Origin: DATGPD01 sp031423015
GTDB taxonomy: Bacteria > Planctomycetota > UBA1135 > UBA2386
Length of the DNA: 53,304 nt
NCBI GenBank assembly: GCA_031423015.1
Contig: JANPER010000058.1
Span: forward strand, 1 to 53,304
Direction of reading: 5' to 3'
The notes beneath the pieces were generated by a model. That model was given only the letters and a program-made list of their open reading frames with translations, ran no database searches and was not told the origin of the DNA. This document shows, one piece after another, positions 15,992-24,523 of this stretch (positions are counted from its first letter, which is position 1; each line of letters starts with the position of its first letter). The position numbers and the translations under genes are program-made.

Positions 15992-17061
15992 CCATCCGCA
16001 CGCGGCTCACTCTCTGGTATGCCGGGATGCTCCTCGGCTCGCTGCTGCTCATGGGCAGCGTGCTCCACTACGAACTCGTCACCGAGCGGAAGCTCAACGC
16101 CGGCGGGGTGCTAGAGTCGCCAAGGGAGCAAATCGCCGACGTGCTTCTCTTCTACGGCATGCCGACGGTCTTCGTTCTCGTGCTCGGCGGCTCATGGCTG
16201 ATTCGTCGTGCTCTGCGACCCGTCGAACTGCTGACCGCCACTGCGGAGCGTGCCCACGCCGGCAATCTCACTGAGCGGGTCCCACCGAGCGGGCGCGGCG
16301 ACGAACTCGACCGGCTCGCCGGGGTTTTCAATGCCATGCTCGACCGTGTCGAAGCCGGCCTCGCCAGCGTGCGTGAATTCACGCTCCACGCTTCCCACGA
16401 GCTGAAGACGCCGCTCACCATCCTATCGATGCAAGCGGAAGCCGCCCTGACGGAAGCCGCGCTCACCCATGACCAGCGCGAGTTACTGAAAAGCCAACTC
16501 GAAGAAGTGCGCCGCCTCGCCGCGCTGGTGGAAGCGCTCGGCCTTCTCGCAAGAGCCGATGCGGGTCTACCCGACATCGTCCGCGAGCCACTGGGCTTCG
16601 ACGAACTGCTGCGCCTCGCCGTGGAGGACGCGCGGCTCCTCGCGGCGAAAAACGGCATCACCGTCGAACTCACCCACTGCGAAGCCACCCAGGTCGAAGG
16701 TAACCCCGCCAGCCTCCGACAAGTCCTGCTCAACCTTCTCGACAACGCCGTGAAGCACAATCATGACGGAGGCTGGGTGCACGTCGAACTACGCGTCGGG
16801 CCGCAAGATCTGACCCTCTCCATCGAGAACACGGGCCCGCCCATACCACCCGAACTCCCCCCGCGCATCTTCGACCGCTTCGTCCGGGGCCCCGGCACCA
16901 ACGTAGGCTTCGGCCTCGGCCTCAGCATCACCAAGACCATTCTTGAAGCGCACGGCGGGTCGGTTTCCTTCATCAATCGCACTGAAGGTGGTGCACGATT
17001 CACCATCCACCTCCCGCGTTCCGCGCCGAATCGCGTCGGACACGTTCTCCCTGCAAGCTGA
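15988..17061 (+). CDS. sensor histidine kinase with minimal periplasmic loop
   Basis: 357 residues. Two membrane helices (about 10-28 and 52-72) enclose a loop of only about 23 residues, then HAMP (about 73-125), the H-box SHELKTP with His137, the N-box NLLDNAVKHN, and the G-box FGLGLSITKTILEAHGG. It partners the adjacent OmpR regulator. CusS-type metal sensors normally have a periplasmic metal-binding domain of more than 100 residues. Its absence here suggests sensing within the membrane or of another component. Confidence 0.9.
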   Translation: MTIRTRLTLWYAGMLLGSLLLMGSVLHYELVTERKLNAGGVLESPREQIADVLLFYGMPTVFVLVLGGSWLIRRALRPVELLTATAERAHAGNLTERVPPSGRGDELDRLAGVFNAMLDRVEAGLASVREFTLHASHELKTPLTILSMQAEAALTEAALTHDQRELLKSQLEEVRRLAALVEALGLLARADAGLPDIVREPLGFDELLRLAVEDARLLAAKNGITVELTHCEATQVEGNPASLRQVLLNLLDNAVKHNHDGGWVHVELRVGPQDLTLSIENTGPPIPPELPPRIFDRFVRGPGTNVGFGLGLSITKTILEAHGGSVSFINRTEGGARFTIHLPRSAPNRVGHVLPAS

Positions 17062-17070
17062 CGTTCGCCC

Positions 17071-17129
17071 GTTTTGTAACTCCCGTTGTAACTCTCCCCC
17101 GGGAAATCGCATCGATTACGAGCAGATCG
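17071..17129 (+). repeat. island-end repeat, right copy
   Basis: gttttgtaactcccgttgta, then actctcccccgggaaatcgc, then atcgattacgagcagatcga, matching 9305-9357 and likewise about 105 bases before a tRNA-Gly fragment. It begins ten bases after the histidine-kinase stop. Confidence 0.65.
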
Positions 17130-17232
17130 AGGAGCTGCAGCTCGGAAGCCTCGGTCGCAGCATCCTTCGGCAGAACAAGGACTTGTCGCCGATCCACGTC
17201 ACGAGGCGACGATGGCGCGTGACCCGCTGCCC

Positions 17233-17281
17233 CAGCTTCCCAAGCTGAATGTCGTGGGTTCGATCCCCATCACCCGCTCCA
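17233..17281 (+). repeat. tRNA-Gly(CCC) 3' fragment, putative att site 2
   Basis: Same content as att site 1: anticodon arm with TTCCCAA loop, T arm gtgggttcgatccccat, acceptor cacccgc, discriminator t and CCA. Its T stem is fully paired. Upstream there is no 5' half. It closes a 7.77-kb segment that began after att site 1. Confidence 0.75.
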
Positions 17282-17435
17282 TTTCTTCCAAGAGGCCTGG
17301 ATTCCAGGCGTTGCGCCCTCGCGGTCGCGAGAGCGCGAGGCAGTGCCCGCTGGTGTCCGAGTGAAGTCGGCGAGTCTCGGATCGACCTGAAGCGCCTTCA
17401 TTCCCAGCAATTGGGTCAAGGGACCGGACACGTTT

Positions 17436-17461
17436 CGGTTCGATCCCGATCACCCGCTCCA
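17436..17461 (+). repeat. shorter tRNA-Gly 3' fragment, putative att site 3
   Basis: cggttcgatcccgatcaccc followed by gctcca: only the T arm and acceptor end, identical in this part to att site 1. It lies 180 bases after att site 2 and lacks the anticodon arm, suggesting a further or older insertion event. Confidence 0.6.
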
Positions 17462-17518
17462 TTCCCCTCACGGGGAGCCGACCACCGCGCGCAACAGCCG
17501 ACGCCGAACGACACCCCG

Positions 17519-17917
17519 CTACCGCTCTCCGAGCAGCTCCGCCAATCGCAGCAGGTCCACCACCTGCACCCCCAGAACAGTCTTGTCAAACAGGTGGCCG
17601 AAGTCTCGCCGATCGCCCGTCGCGAAGTGCGTGCAGCCGGCCCGGAATGCAGCACACAGCAGCGGCTGATCTTTCTCGTCGAGCGTCACCGGCAGATCGA
17701 ACAACGCAGAAGGCACCTGCTCGATGCGCCGCAGGAGTTGCTCGAACGCCGGCAACCAATCCGCCCGCTTCAGCGCGAGGTTGCGGCGCGCTTCCGCGCA
17801 TGCGAGGTCACTGGTCACCGCCGACGCTTCGGTCACCAACCACTCGACCAGTTGCGCGATGTTGCTGCCCAGGTTGCTCGCCGAGAACAGCACGTTCGCG
17901 TCCAGGAAGACGCGCAT
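17519..17917 (-). CDS. PIN-domain toxin of a type II toxin-antitoxin pair
   Basis: Putative VapC-like ribonuclease. Start at 17917 (MRVFLDANVLFSA), where the first catalytic Asp of the PIN fold sits; the longer frame reads back through the antitoxin end. Further acidic positions are in DLACAEARRN and ATGDRRDFGHL. 132 residues, the usual size. It starts four bases after the antitoxin stop, so the pair is an operon with the antitoxin first. Confidence 0.85.
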   Translation of the reverse strand: MRVFLDANVLFSASNLGSNIAQLVEWLVTEASAVTSDLACAEARRNLALKRADWLPAFEQLLRRIEQVPSALFDLPVTLDEKDQPLLCAAFRAGCTHFATGDRRDFGHLFDKTVLGVQVVDLLRLAELLGER

Positions 17918-17921
17918 GGGC

Positions 17922-18155
17922 TCAGGAACGCTTCTTCGGTAGCCGCCTCCCGATCGCCGCGTCATCGCTCGCGAATTCGGCGATGCGCTTCTCGGTGTAG
18001 ATCTCCAGGGGCACGCTGACGGCCGGCCGGAGGAGAATGCCCTGCTCGGTTTCCTCGATGATCACCTCATCGTTCGCTCGGAGGCCGAACGCTTGGCGGA
18101 TCGCGGCAGGGATGGTGATCACCCCGCGCTCGTTGATGGTCGCCTTGATCTGCAT
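17922..18155 (-). CDS. AbrB/MazE-type antitoxin
   Basis: 77 residues. The swapped-hairpin AbrB fold is clear in MQIKATINERGVITIPAAIR, then QAFGLRANDEVIIEETEQGI. The C-terminal half (LEIYTEKRIAEFASDDAAIG) should bind and neutralise the PIN toxin. The start at 18155 begins the fold exactly. Likely autoregulates its promoter. Confidence 0.85.
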   Translation of the reverse strand: MQIKATINERGVITIPAAIRQAFGLRANDEVIIEETEQGILLRPAVSVPLEIYTEKRIAEFASDDAAIGRRLPKKRS

Positions 18156-18308
18156 ATTCTCAGCATACCTGCTTTTCTGCTCTACTGCAATCGCGTCGCG
18201 ACAGCGCCGCGAGAGTCCGGCGACACCGGGCTCTCGCCCATTCTGCGGATCGCGCAGGGGGCAACCCGGCCCCACCGACGAGGCGACGCCCGTCGGAGCC
18301 ACTCTCGC

Positions 18309-18500
18309 CTACAGCTTCGGCGTCGCCGGGCCCAACTCTCGAGGACACGCGGACGATGGGCACTCCGATGACCGCTGCAAATCGAACGCAGTCGCTTCGG
18401 GCGATGCGACCCGGATCGTCCCGGTGTCGGTCGGCATCTCGACCACGGGGGTCCGCTTCAAGACGCGGCTCATGAGGAAACTCAATGCGTACACGACCAT
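18309..18500 (-). pseudogene. AbiEi-type antitoxin remnant
   Basis: The segment RTPVVEMPTDTGTIRVASPE followed by ATAFDL matches the C-terminal domain of AbiEi-type antitoxins (abortive-infection/toxin-antitoxin). Sequence before MVVYALSFLMSRVLK and after QRSSE is unrelated, and no AbiEii toxin follows. A decayed fragment. Confidence 0.5.
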
Positions 18501-18801
18501 GCAGCGATCGGTGCGTCCGCGGCCAGGGCGCCAGGAGCCATTCTGGTTGCGAAAACCAGCGCACAACGTCGAGTTACGCAACCAGATTGGCAGAGATGAC
18601 CGCGGAGAGCCAGCGCCTCGAGAGCCAACCTGCTACAGCACGCTCGGGTCAGCCCGACTTGGCGACTCGAACAGGCTGTAGCCGAACTCCTGCGAGCGCG
18701 GCACGCGACACCATCGCGCCCACGATGACGCTCCTGCGCACCCCAAGGTCGTCGCCTGGCTCGCGGGAGACGTCGGCCTTTGTGGATGCTAGGCTGTCGT
18801 C

Positions 18802-19422
18802 GTGCCCGAGGCTGACGCCAAGGAACCCGACCCCGCCATCGAGTCCCTGCTGGAACGCGTCGCGCAGCGCGACGCCGCGGCGATCGACGAGGTTCTGCAA
18901 CACTACCTGCCTGGCCTGCGCGGCTTCGTGCGGCTGCGCGCCGGGCGCGTGGTCCGTGAGCACGAGGCCAGCACCGACCTGGTGCAATCGGTCTGTCGCG
19001 AGGTGCTGGAGAACTTGCAGCGCTTCCAGCACGGCGGCGCGGTCGGCTTCAAGCGCTGGCTGTACAGCACCGCGTTGCGCAAGATCGCCGACCGACAGGC
19101 GTACTACCAGGCGCTGAAGCGCGACGTGCGCCGCGAAGTGGCCGCGCCGACGCTGGAGGGCAGTGCACACGACGTGCTGCAGTCATACGGCACGTTCTGC
19201 ACGCCGAGCCGCCACGCCAGCGCGCGGGAGGAACTGGCCCGGGTCGAGCTGGCATTCGACGACCTGCCAGAGCACTACCGCGCGGCGATCGTCAACGTGC
19301 GCATGCTCGGCATGTCGCACCGCGAGCTGGCCGCGCAAATGGGCAAGTCCGAGGGCACGGTGCGCACGATTCTGTCGCGCGCCATGGCGCAGCTGGCCGA
19401 GAACCTCGACCGCCATGGTTGA
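18802..19422 (+). CDS. ECF RNA polymerase sigma factor
   Basis: 206 residues from a GTG start at 18802. Sigma-2 region around LQHYLPGLRGFVRLRAG, ASTDLVQSV and FKRWLYSTALRKIADRQ; sigma-4 helix-turn-helix in SHRELAAQMGKSEGTVRTIL. The last eight bases overlap the following kinase start. In Planctomycetota such sigma factors are commonly paired with Ser/Thr kinases that are thought to control them. No anti-sigma gene is present. Confidence 0.9.
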   Translation: MPEADAKEPDPAIESLLERVAQRDAAAIDEVLQHYLPGLRGFVRLRAGRVVREHEASTDLVQSVCREVLENLQRFQHGGAVGFKRWLYSTALRKIADRQAYYQALKRDVRREVAAPTLEGSAHDVLQSYGTFCTPSRHASAREELARVELAFDDLPEHYRAAIVNVRMLGMSHRELAAQMGKSEGTVRTILSRAMAQLAENLDRHG

Positions 19423-22165
19423 GCCCGAGAACCACGACTCGCATCGCTTGTCCCCCGCGGCGGAAGCGTTCGCGCGCTACCTGCTGGCGTACGACCAGGG
19501 CGAGGCACCGCCGTTCGCGGACTACTGCGCCGCGCATCCCGAGCACGCCGACGCACTGCACCGTCTGCATCAACGCTGGGCCGAGGCGAACACGGCGATG
19601 CAGGACTTCGAGAACGCCGAGGCGGTGGCGCCGGTCGCCCCGGTCGAACTCGGCGTCGAGCAGGAACCGCCGATCAGCCTGCGCCACGCGCTGCCGCCAA
19701 CGGCCGACATGCGGTCGCCGACGGCGCGCTACGGCGAGCACCAGGTCATCGCCCGCGGCGGCATGGGCGAGATCCAGCGGGTCTGGGATGCGGACCTGCG
19801 GCGCGCCATCGCGATGAAGGTGCTGCGCGAAGCCAACGCGCCAAGCCACACCGACCATCGCACTCCGCATAGCGCCGCGCGCCAGCAGCGACGCTTCCTC
19901 GACGAGGCGCAGATCACTGCACAGCTCCAGCACCCTGGCATCGTGCCGGTGCACGAGCTGGGTCTCGACGCGGACGGTCGGCTCTACTTCACCATGAACC
20001 TGGTGCGCGGCCAGAATCTGCGCGACGTGCTCAGGCTGGCGCGCGCCGGTGAAGACGGCTGGACTCGGGCGCGCGTGCTCGAGGTCCTGCGGCGGGTCTG
20101 CGAGGCGGTCGCGTACGCACACGACCGCGGCGTGATCCACCGCGACCTGAAGCCGCTCAACATCATGGTCGGCCGCTTCGGCGAGACCTACGTGATGGAC
20201 TGGGGGCTGGCGCGAGTACTGCGTCGCGACGAGCCGGCGGCACCCGCGACCGGCGCGGAGCCGGCGCCACCCGACCCGCTCGCGGCGCAGACGCTGGACG
20301 GCGACGTGGTCGGCACGCCGGCCTACATGCCGCCGGAGCAGGCGCGCGGCGAGCTCGATCGCGTCGGTCCGCCGGCCGACGTCTACGCGATCGGGGCGAT
20401 GCTCTACGAACTGCTCAGCGGCGAGATGCCTTACGTTCCGAGTGGCACGCGCACCTCGTCGCACGCCGTCTTGGAGCGACTCATCGCGGGGCCGCCGGAG
20501 CCCTTGAAGGCCGCGGTCGACGTGCCGGCCGAGTTGGTGGCCATCTGCGAGCGCGCGATGGCGCGCGACCCGCAGGCGCGGTACGCCACCGTCGGCAAAC
20601 TCGGTGAAGACCTGGCGGCGTTCCTGGAGATGCGCGTGGTGCGCGCGTACGAGAGCGGCACGTGGGCCGAGCTGCGCAAGTGGCTCCGGCGCAACAAGGC
20701 GTTGTCGGCGACCGCGGCCCTCGCGGTGCTGGCGCTGGTCGTCGGGCTGCTGATGAGTCTGGTGCAGAAGAACCGAGCCGACGAGCAATCGGTGCGCGCC
20801 GATGGCAGCTTCAAGCTGGCGTTCGCCGCCGTCGACCGCATGTTGTCACGCATGGGGTCGCGGCTTGCCGGCGTGCCGCGCGCCCAGGAAGTCCAGCGCG
20901 ACTTGCTCGAGGATGCGCTGGAGTTCCACACCCAGTTCCTGGCAACCCGCAGCGACGACCCGTCGCTGCGCTACGAGACTGCGCTAGCCCAACTGCGCGT
21001 CGGCCGAATCCACGCGAAGCTGGGCAGCGTCGACCGGGCCCTCAGCCACTACGAGACGGCCTGCCAGCAACTCACCGCGCTGCTCATCGACCAGCCACAG
21101 CACCGCGACGCCGAATGGGAGCTGGCCGACGCCGAGCACAGCATCGCTCTCCAACTCATCCTGCGCGGTGAGCACCAGCGCGCGATCGAGGTGGGTCGGC
21201 GCGCGCTGGTGCGCGCCGATGCGTTGGCGCGCGAGCCCGGCGCCAACCGCAAACAGCGCGGCACCCAAGCCTTGATCGGCGCCACGCTGGGAGGTGCGTT
21301 GATCGGCGCGGGGAATCACGCGGAGGCGGTCCTCGTGGTGCAGCGCGCGATCGAGCAGCGCCGCGCGCTATGCCGCGAGGCGCCGGAGGACGCCGCCGGG
21401 CTGCGCGAGCTGGGCGTCTTGCTGAACATGATGACCAGCTCGCTCCCGCGCGAGCACGACCAGGATCAGGTGGAGGCGATCTTGGTCGAGGCCAGCGCGG
21501 TCTTGGAGCGCGCCGTGACGCTGGATGCAACACCGGAAAACTTGAAAGTCGCCGCGCAGATCGCCAACAACTACGCCGTCCGGCTCCTGCTGCCGGCACA
21601 GCGCCACGCTGAGGCCGAGCTGCAGCTGGGCAAGACGCGTGACTTTGGTCGCAAACTGGTCGAGGACTTCCCGTCCGTACCCGCCTACCACGGCCTGCTC
21701 AGCGGCGCGCTGAGCAACCTCGCCGAACTGCGGCGCAATACCGGCGACCCCGAGGCTGCTCTGACCTTGCTCGAGGAGGCCGTCGCGATCGAGCGCGAGG
21801 CCGTGCGGCGCGCTCCCGACGTTCAGGGATTCCAGAGGTACCTGATCAACCAGCTGCGCAAGTTGGGCGAGTTGCTCGTCGAACTGGGCCGCATCGACCG
21901 CGCGGCCGCCTGCGCCGAAGAGCTAGCAGCGCTGCCGTTCGGTGACGGTCTGCCACGCTACTTCGCAGCGGCGATCCTGGCGACCTGTGCAGTGGCCGAC
22001 AGCGACACCGACCACACCGCGCGCGCGCTCGAACTCTTGGCGAAATCGATCGAGCAACCACTGGCGCAGCGTGGACCGTTCGAGAACCCGGCGTTCCAGG
22101 GGCTGCGCGCCCACCCGGAGTTCCTGCGGCTGGAGGCGGCCTACGCTGCGCAGGCGGCCAAGTAG
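19415..22165 (+). CDS. membrane Ser/Thr protein kinase with C-terminal TPR region
   Basis: 916 residues. Hanks-type kinase: glycine loop RGGMGEIQRVWD (115-126), Lys135 (AMKVL), catalytic HRDLKPLN (242-249), and DWG at 262-264 in place of DFG, then GTPAYMPPEQARGE. One membrane helix (SATAALAVLALVVGLLMSLV) separates it from about 450 residues of helical repeats of TPR type. The start at 19415 overlaps the sigma gene by eight bases and gives an N-terminal segment similar to family members (EAFARYLLAYDQGE). Expected to act in one signalling unit with the upstream sigma factor. Confidence 0.9.
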   Translation: MVEPENHDSHRLSPAAEAFARYLLAYDQGEAPPFADYCAAHPEHADALHRLHQRWAEANTAMQDFENAEAVAPVAPVELGVEQEPPISLRHALPPTADMRSPTARYGEHQVIARGGMGEIQRVWDADLRRAIAMKVLREANAPSHTDHRTPHSAARQQRRFLDEAQITAQLQHPGIVPVHELGLDADGRLYFTMNLVRGQNLRDVLRLARAGEDGWTRARVLEVLRRVCEAVAYAHDRGVIHRDLKPLNIMVGRFGETYVMDWGLARVLRRDEPAAPATGAEPAPPDPLAAQTLDGDVVGTPAYMPPEQARGELDRVGPPADVYAIGAMLYELLSGEMPYVPSGTRTSSHAVLERLIAGPPEPLKAAVDVPAELVAICERAMARDPQARYATVGKLGEDLAAFLEMRVVRAYESGTWAELRKWLRRNKALSATAALAVLALVVGLLMSLVQKNRADEQSVRADGSFKLAFAAVDRMLSRMGSRLAGVPRAQEVQRDLLEDALEFHTQFLATRSDDPSLRYETALAQLRVGRIHAKLGSVDRALSHYETACQQLTALLIDQPQHRDAEWELADAEHSIALQLILRGEHQRAIEVGRRALVRADALAREPGANRKQRGTQALIGATLGGALIGAGNHAEAVLVVQRAIEQRRALCREAPEDAAGLRELGVLLNMMTSSLPREHDQDQVEAILVEASAVLERAVTLDATPENLKVAAQIANNYAVRLLLPAQRHAEAELQLGKTRDFGRKLVEDFPSVPAYHGLLSGALSNLAELRRNTGDPEAALTLLEEAVAIEREAVRRAPDVQGFQRYLINQLRKLGELLVELGRIDRAAACAEELAALPFGDGLPRYFAAAILATCAVADSDTDHTARALELLAKSIEQPLAQRGPFENPAFQGLRAHPEFLRLEAAYAAQAAK

Positions 22166-22258
22166 GAAGGTCATCGAACGGCGCGTCATTGGCGTTCTCC
22201 GGCGTCAGCCCGCACACTCAGCCGAAGATCCGTCGCGCAAGCGTCGAAAAGACACACC

Positions 22259-23151
22259 GTGGACCCTGAGGCTGACATCCGCCGGTTGCCGTTCTGGCGC
22301 GGACCGGTCACCACCGAGCCGCTCGCGGGGGGACTCACCAACGTCAACTTCAAGGTGCGCGACGCGCAGGGCACCTTCACGGCGCGCGCCGGGGAAGACG
22401 ACGACGACCTCGGCATCGACCGCCGCAGCGAACTCGCCTGCGCGCGCCTCGCGGCGCGGTTGGGGGTGGCGCCTGAGGTCGTGTTCGCGGAACCGCCGTG
22501 GATGGTCACCACCTTCATCACGGGCCGCACGCTCGATGGCGAAGCGCTCGCCGACCACACTCGCCTGCGGCGCGTCGCGTCGCTGCTGCGCCGCCTGCAC
22601 GACGCGCGCGCCGAGGTCACCGGCCACCTGCCGTGGTTCTCGCCGTTCCTGGTCGCGCGCACCTACCTCGACCTCGCCGCGACCCACGACTACGCGATGC
22701 CGTTCGACGCCAACGCACTCCGGCACACGGTCGACGATCTGGAAGGCGCCTCGCCCCGTTCCACCCGGCGCTTTGCCACAACGATCTGATGCCCGGCAAC
22801 CTGATCGAGGCGAGTGACCGTCTCTGGCTGATCGACTGGGAGTACGCCGGCGTCGGTCATCCGCTGTTCGACGTCGCCGGGCTCGCCAGCAACGCCGACC
22901 TCGACCCCGACGCGACTGCGGCCCTCCTGGAGGCCTACCTCGACGGCTCCGACCTCGACCCGAGGCTCGCGCGTCGCCAGCTCCGCCTCCTCTTGCCGAT
23001 GGCCGCGCTCCGCGAATGCCTGTGGGCCGTGCTGCAAGGCGCGCGCTCCACGATCCGCTTTGACTACGGCGGCTACCGCGACGACAACTTCGCCCGCTTC
23101 CAGCGCGCGCTCACCTTGTCGCGCCAGGACGCGAAGAACTCTGATGGCTGA
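22259..23151 (+). pseudogene. choline/ethanolamine-kinase-like phosphotransferase with frameshift
   Basis: GTG start at 22259. The first frame (LAGGLTNVNFKVRDAQGTFT) ends at 22789. A second frame carries the catalytic Brenner motif CHNDLMPGNLI and the metal-binding LIDWEYAGVGHPLFDVA, running to 23151. They join if one base is restored near 22755 (ctggaaggcgcctcgcc). Unrepaired, the product lacks all catalytic residues. The end overlaps the glutamine-synthetase-like start by eight bases, so the intact gene is clearly the first of that operon. APH/choline-kinase fold. Substrate is inferred from context as choline, ethanolamine or a related amino alcohol. Confidence 0.8.
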
Positions 23152-24523
23152 GCTCGAAGGCAAACTGACGCTCGACGAACTCCGCGCGCACGTCGCTGCG
23201 GACACGCTCGACACCGTGCTCGTGGTGATGACCGACCCGTACGGTCGCTTCATGGGCAAGCGCTTCGACGCCGGCTTCTTCCTCGACGCGGTGGTCAAGA
23301 ACGGCGCGCACGCGTGCGACTACCTCTTCACCGTCGACCTCGCGATGAACCCGGTGCCGGGCTACGCCTTCGCCAACTGGCAGCTCGGTTACGGCGACGT
23401 GCACCTGGTGCCCGACTTGCAGACGCTGCGCGTCGCGAGCTGGCTCGACCGCACGGCACTCGTGCTGTGCGACGTGCACGGCGAAGACGACCACGCGCCG
23501 GTCGCGGTGGCGCCCCGCTCGATCCTCCGCCGCCAGACCGACGCCGCCGCGTCGATGGGCTACGTCGCCATGGCCGCCTCCGAGCTGGAGTATTACCTGT
23601 TCCGCGACACCTACCGCGCAGCGATGGAGCAGGGCTACCGCGAGCTGACTCCGGTGGGCTGGGACCTCGAGGACTACCACGCGCTGCAGGGCAGCCGCGG
23701 CGAGTTCTTCCACGGCGAGGCGCGGCGACACCTGCGTCGGTCGGGCGTGCCGGTGGAGAGTTCGAAGGGCGAGTGGGGCAAGGGCCAGCACGAACTCAAC
23801 GTGCGCTACGCCGAGGTGGTCGAGATGGCCGACCGGCACTGCGTGTACAAGCAGTGCCTGAAGGACCTCGCCGAGCAGAAGGGCGTCGCGGTGACCTTCA
23901 TGGCGAAGTTCGCCGAGGACCAAGCCGGCTCGAGTTCACACCTGCACATGAGTTTGTGGCGCGACGGCGAGAACGCGTTCGCCGGCAACCACGACATCGG
24001 GCCGGTGCAGGCCTCCGATGCCTTCCGCTGGTTCCTCGGCGGTTGGATCGCGCACGCCCCCGAGGTGATGGTGTGCTACGCGCCCACCGTGAATTCCTAC
24101 AAGCGCTTCCAGGCCGGGTCGTGGGCGCCGACGCGCCTGGCGTGGAGCTACGACAACCGCACCGCCGGCTTCCGCGTGGTGGGGAGCGGCGCGAGCTTGC
24201 GCATCGAGTGCCGCATCCCGGGCGCCGACTGCAACCCGTACCTCGCCTTCGCCGCCGCCTTGGCGTCGGGGCTCGACGGGATCGCCAAGCGGATCGAGCC
24301 GCCGGCGCGCTTTGTGGGCGACGTGTACGCGGCGGCGCAGCTCCCCACGGTGGCCGGCACCTTGGAGGAAGCGACCGAGCAGTTTGCCCAGAGCGCGTTC
24401 GCGCGCACGGCTTTCGGCAGTGAAGTGGTCGACCACTACGCGCACTTCTTCCGCACCGAGGCTGCCGCGTATCGGCGCGCGGTCACGGACTGGGAGCGGC
24501 GGCGCTACTTCGAGCAGATCTGA
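23144..24523 (+). CDS. glutamine-synthetase-like gamma-glutamyl-amide synthetase (GlnA4/PuuA type)
   Basis: 459 residues. ATP-dependent ligase joining the gamma-carboxyl of glutamate to an amine. GS motifs: MTDPYGRFMGKRF, ASELEYYLF (metal-binding Glu), KGEWGKGQHELN, and GSSSHLHMSLW with the catalytic-domain histidine, then CRIPGADCNPYLAFAA. It lacks the adenylylation region of true GlnA and resembles the shorter GlnA4/PuuA/IpuC group. Start at 23144 (MAELEGKLTLDEL). The following hydrolase gene strongly supports a gamma-glutamyl amine pathway over ammonia assimilation. The substrate could be ethanolamine, a polyamine or another alkylamine. Confidence 0.88.
   Translation: MAELEGKLTLDELRAHVAADTLDTVLVVMTDPYGRFMGKRFDAGFFLDAVVKNGAHACDYLFTVDLAMNPVPGYAFANWQLGYGDVHLVPDLQTLRVASWLDRTALVLCDVHGEDDHAPVAVAPRSILRRQTDAAASMGYVAMAASELEYYLFRDTYRAAMEQGYRELTPVGWDLEDYHALQGSRGEFFHGEARRHLRRSGVPVESSKGEWGKGQHELNVRYAEVVEMADRHCVYKQCLKDLAEQKGVAVTFMAKFAEDQAGSSSHLHMSLWRDGENAFAGNHDIGPVQASDAFRWFLGGWIAHAPEVMVCYAPTVNSYKRFQAGSWAPTRLAWSYDNRTAGFRVVGSGASLRIECRIPGADCNPYLAFAAALASGLDGIAKRIEPPARFVGDVYAAAQLPTVAGTLEEATEQFAQSAFARTAFGSEVVDHYAHFFRTEAAAYRRAVTDWERRRYFEQI

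Noticed and set aside
17233..17281. Intact tRNA-Gly gene
   Set aside because: No 5' acceptor strand (gcgggtg) or D arm precedes the anticodon arm; only the 3' part is present. The same holds at 9462.
22787..22789. TGA in the phosphotransferase gene as a second selenocysteine codon
   Set aside because: The catalytic sequence continues in a different frame, so this is a frameshift and not read-through; no Sec position is known in this family.
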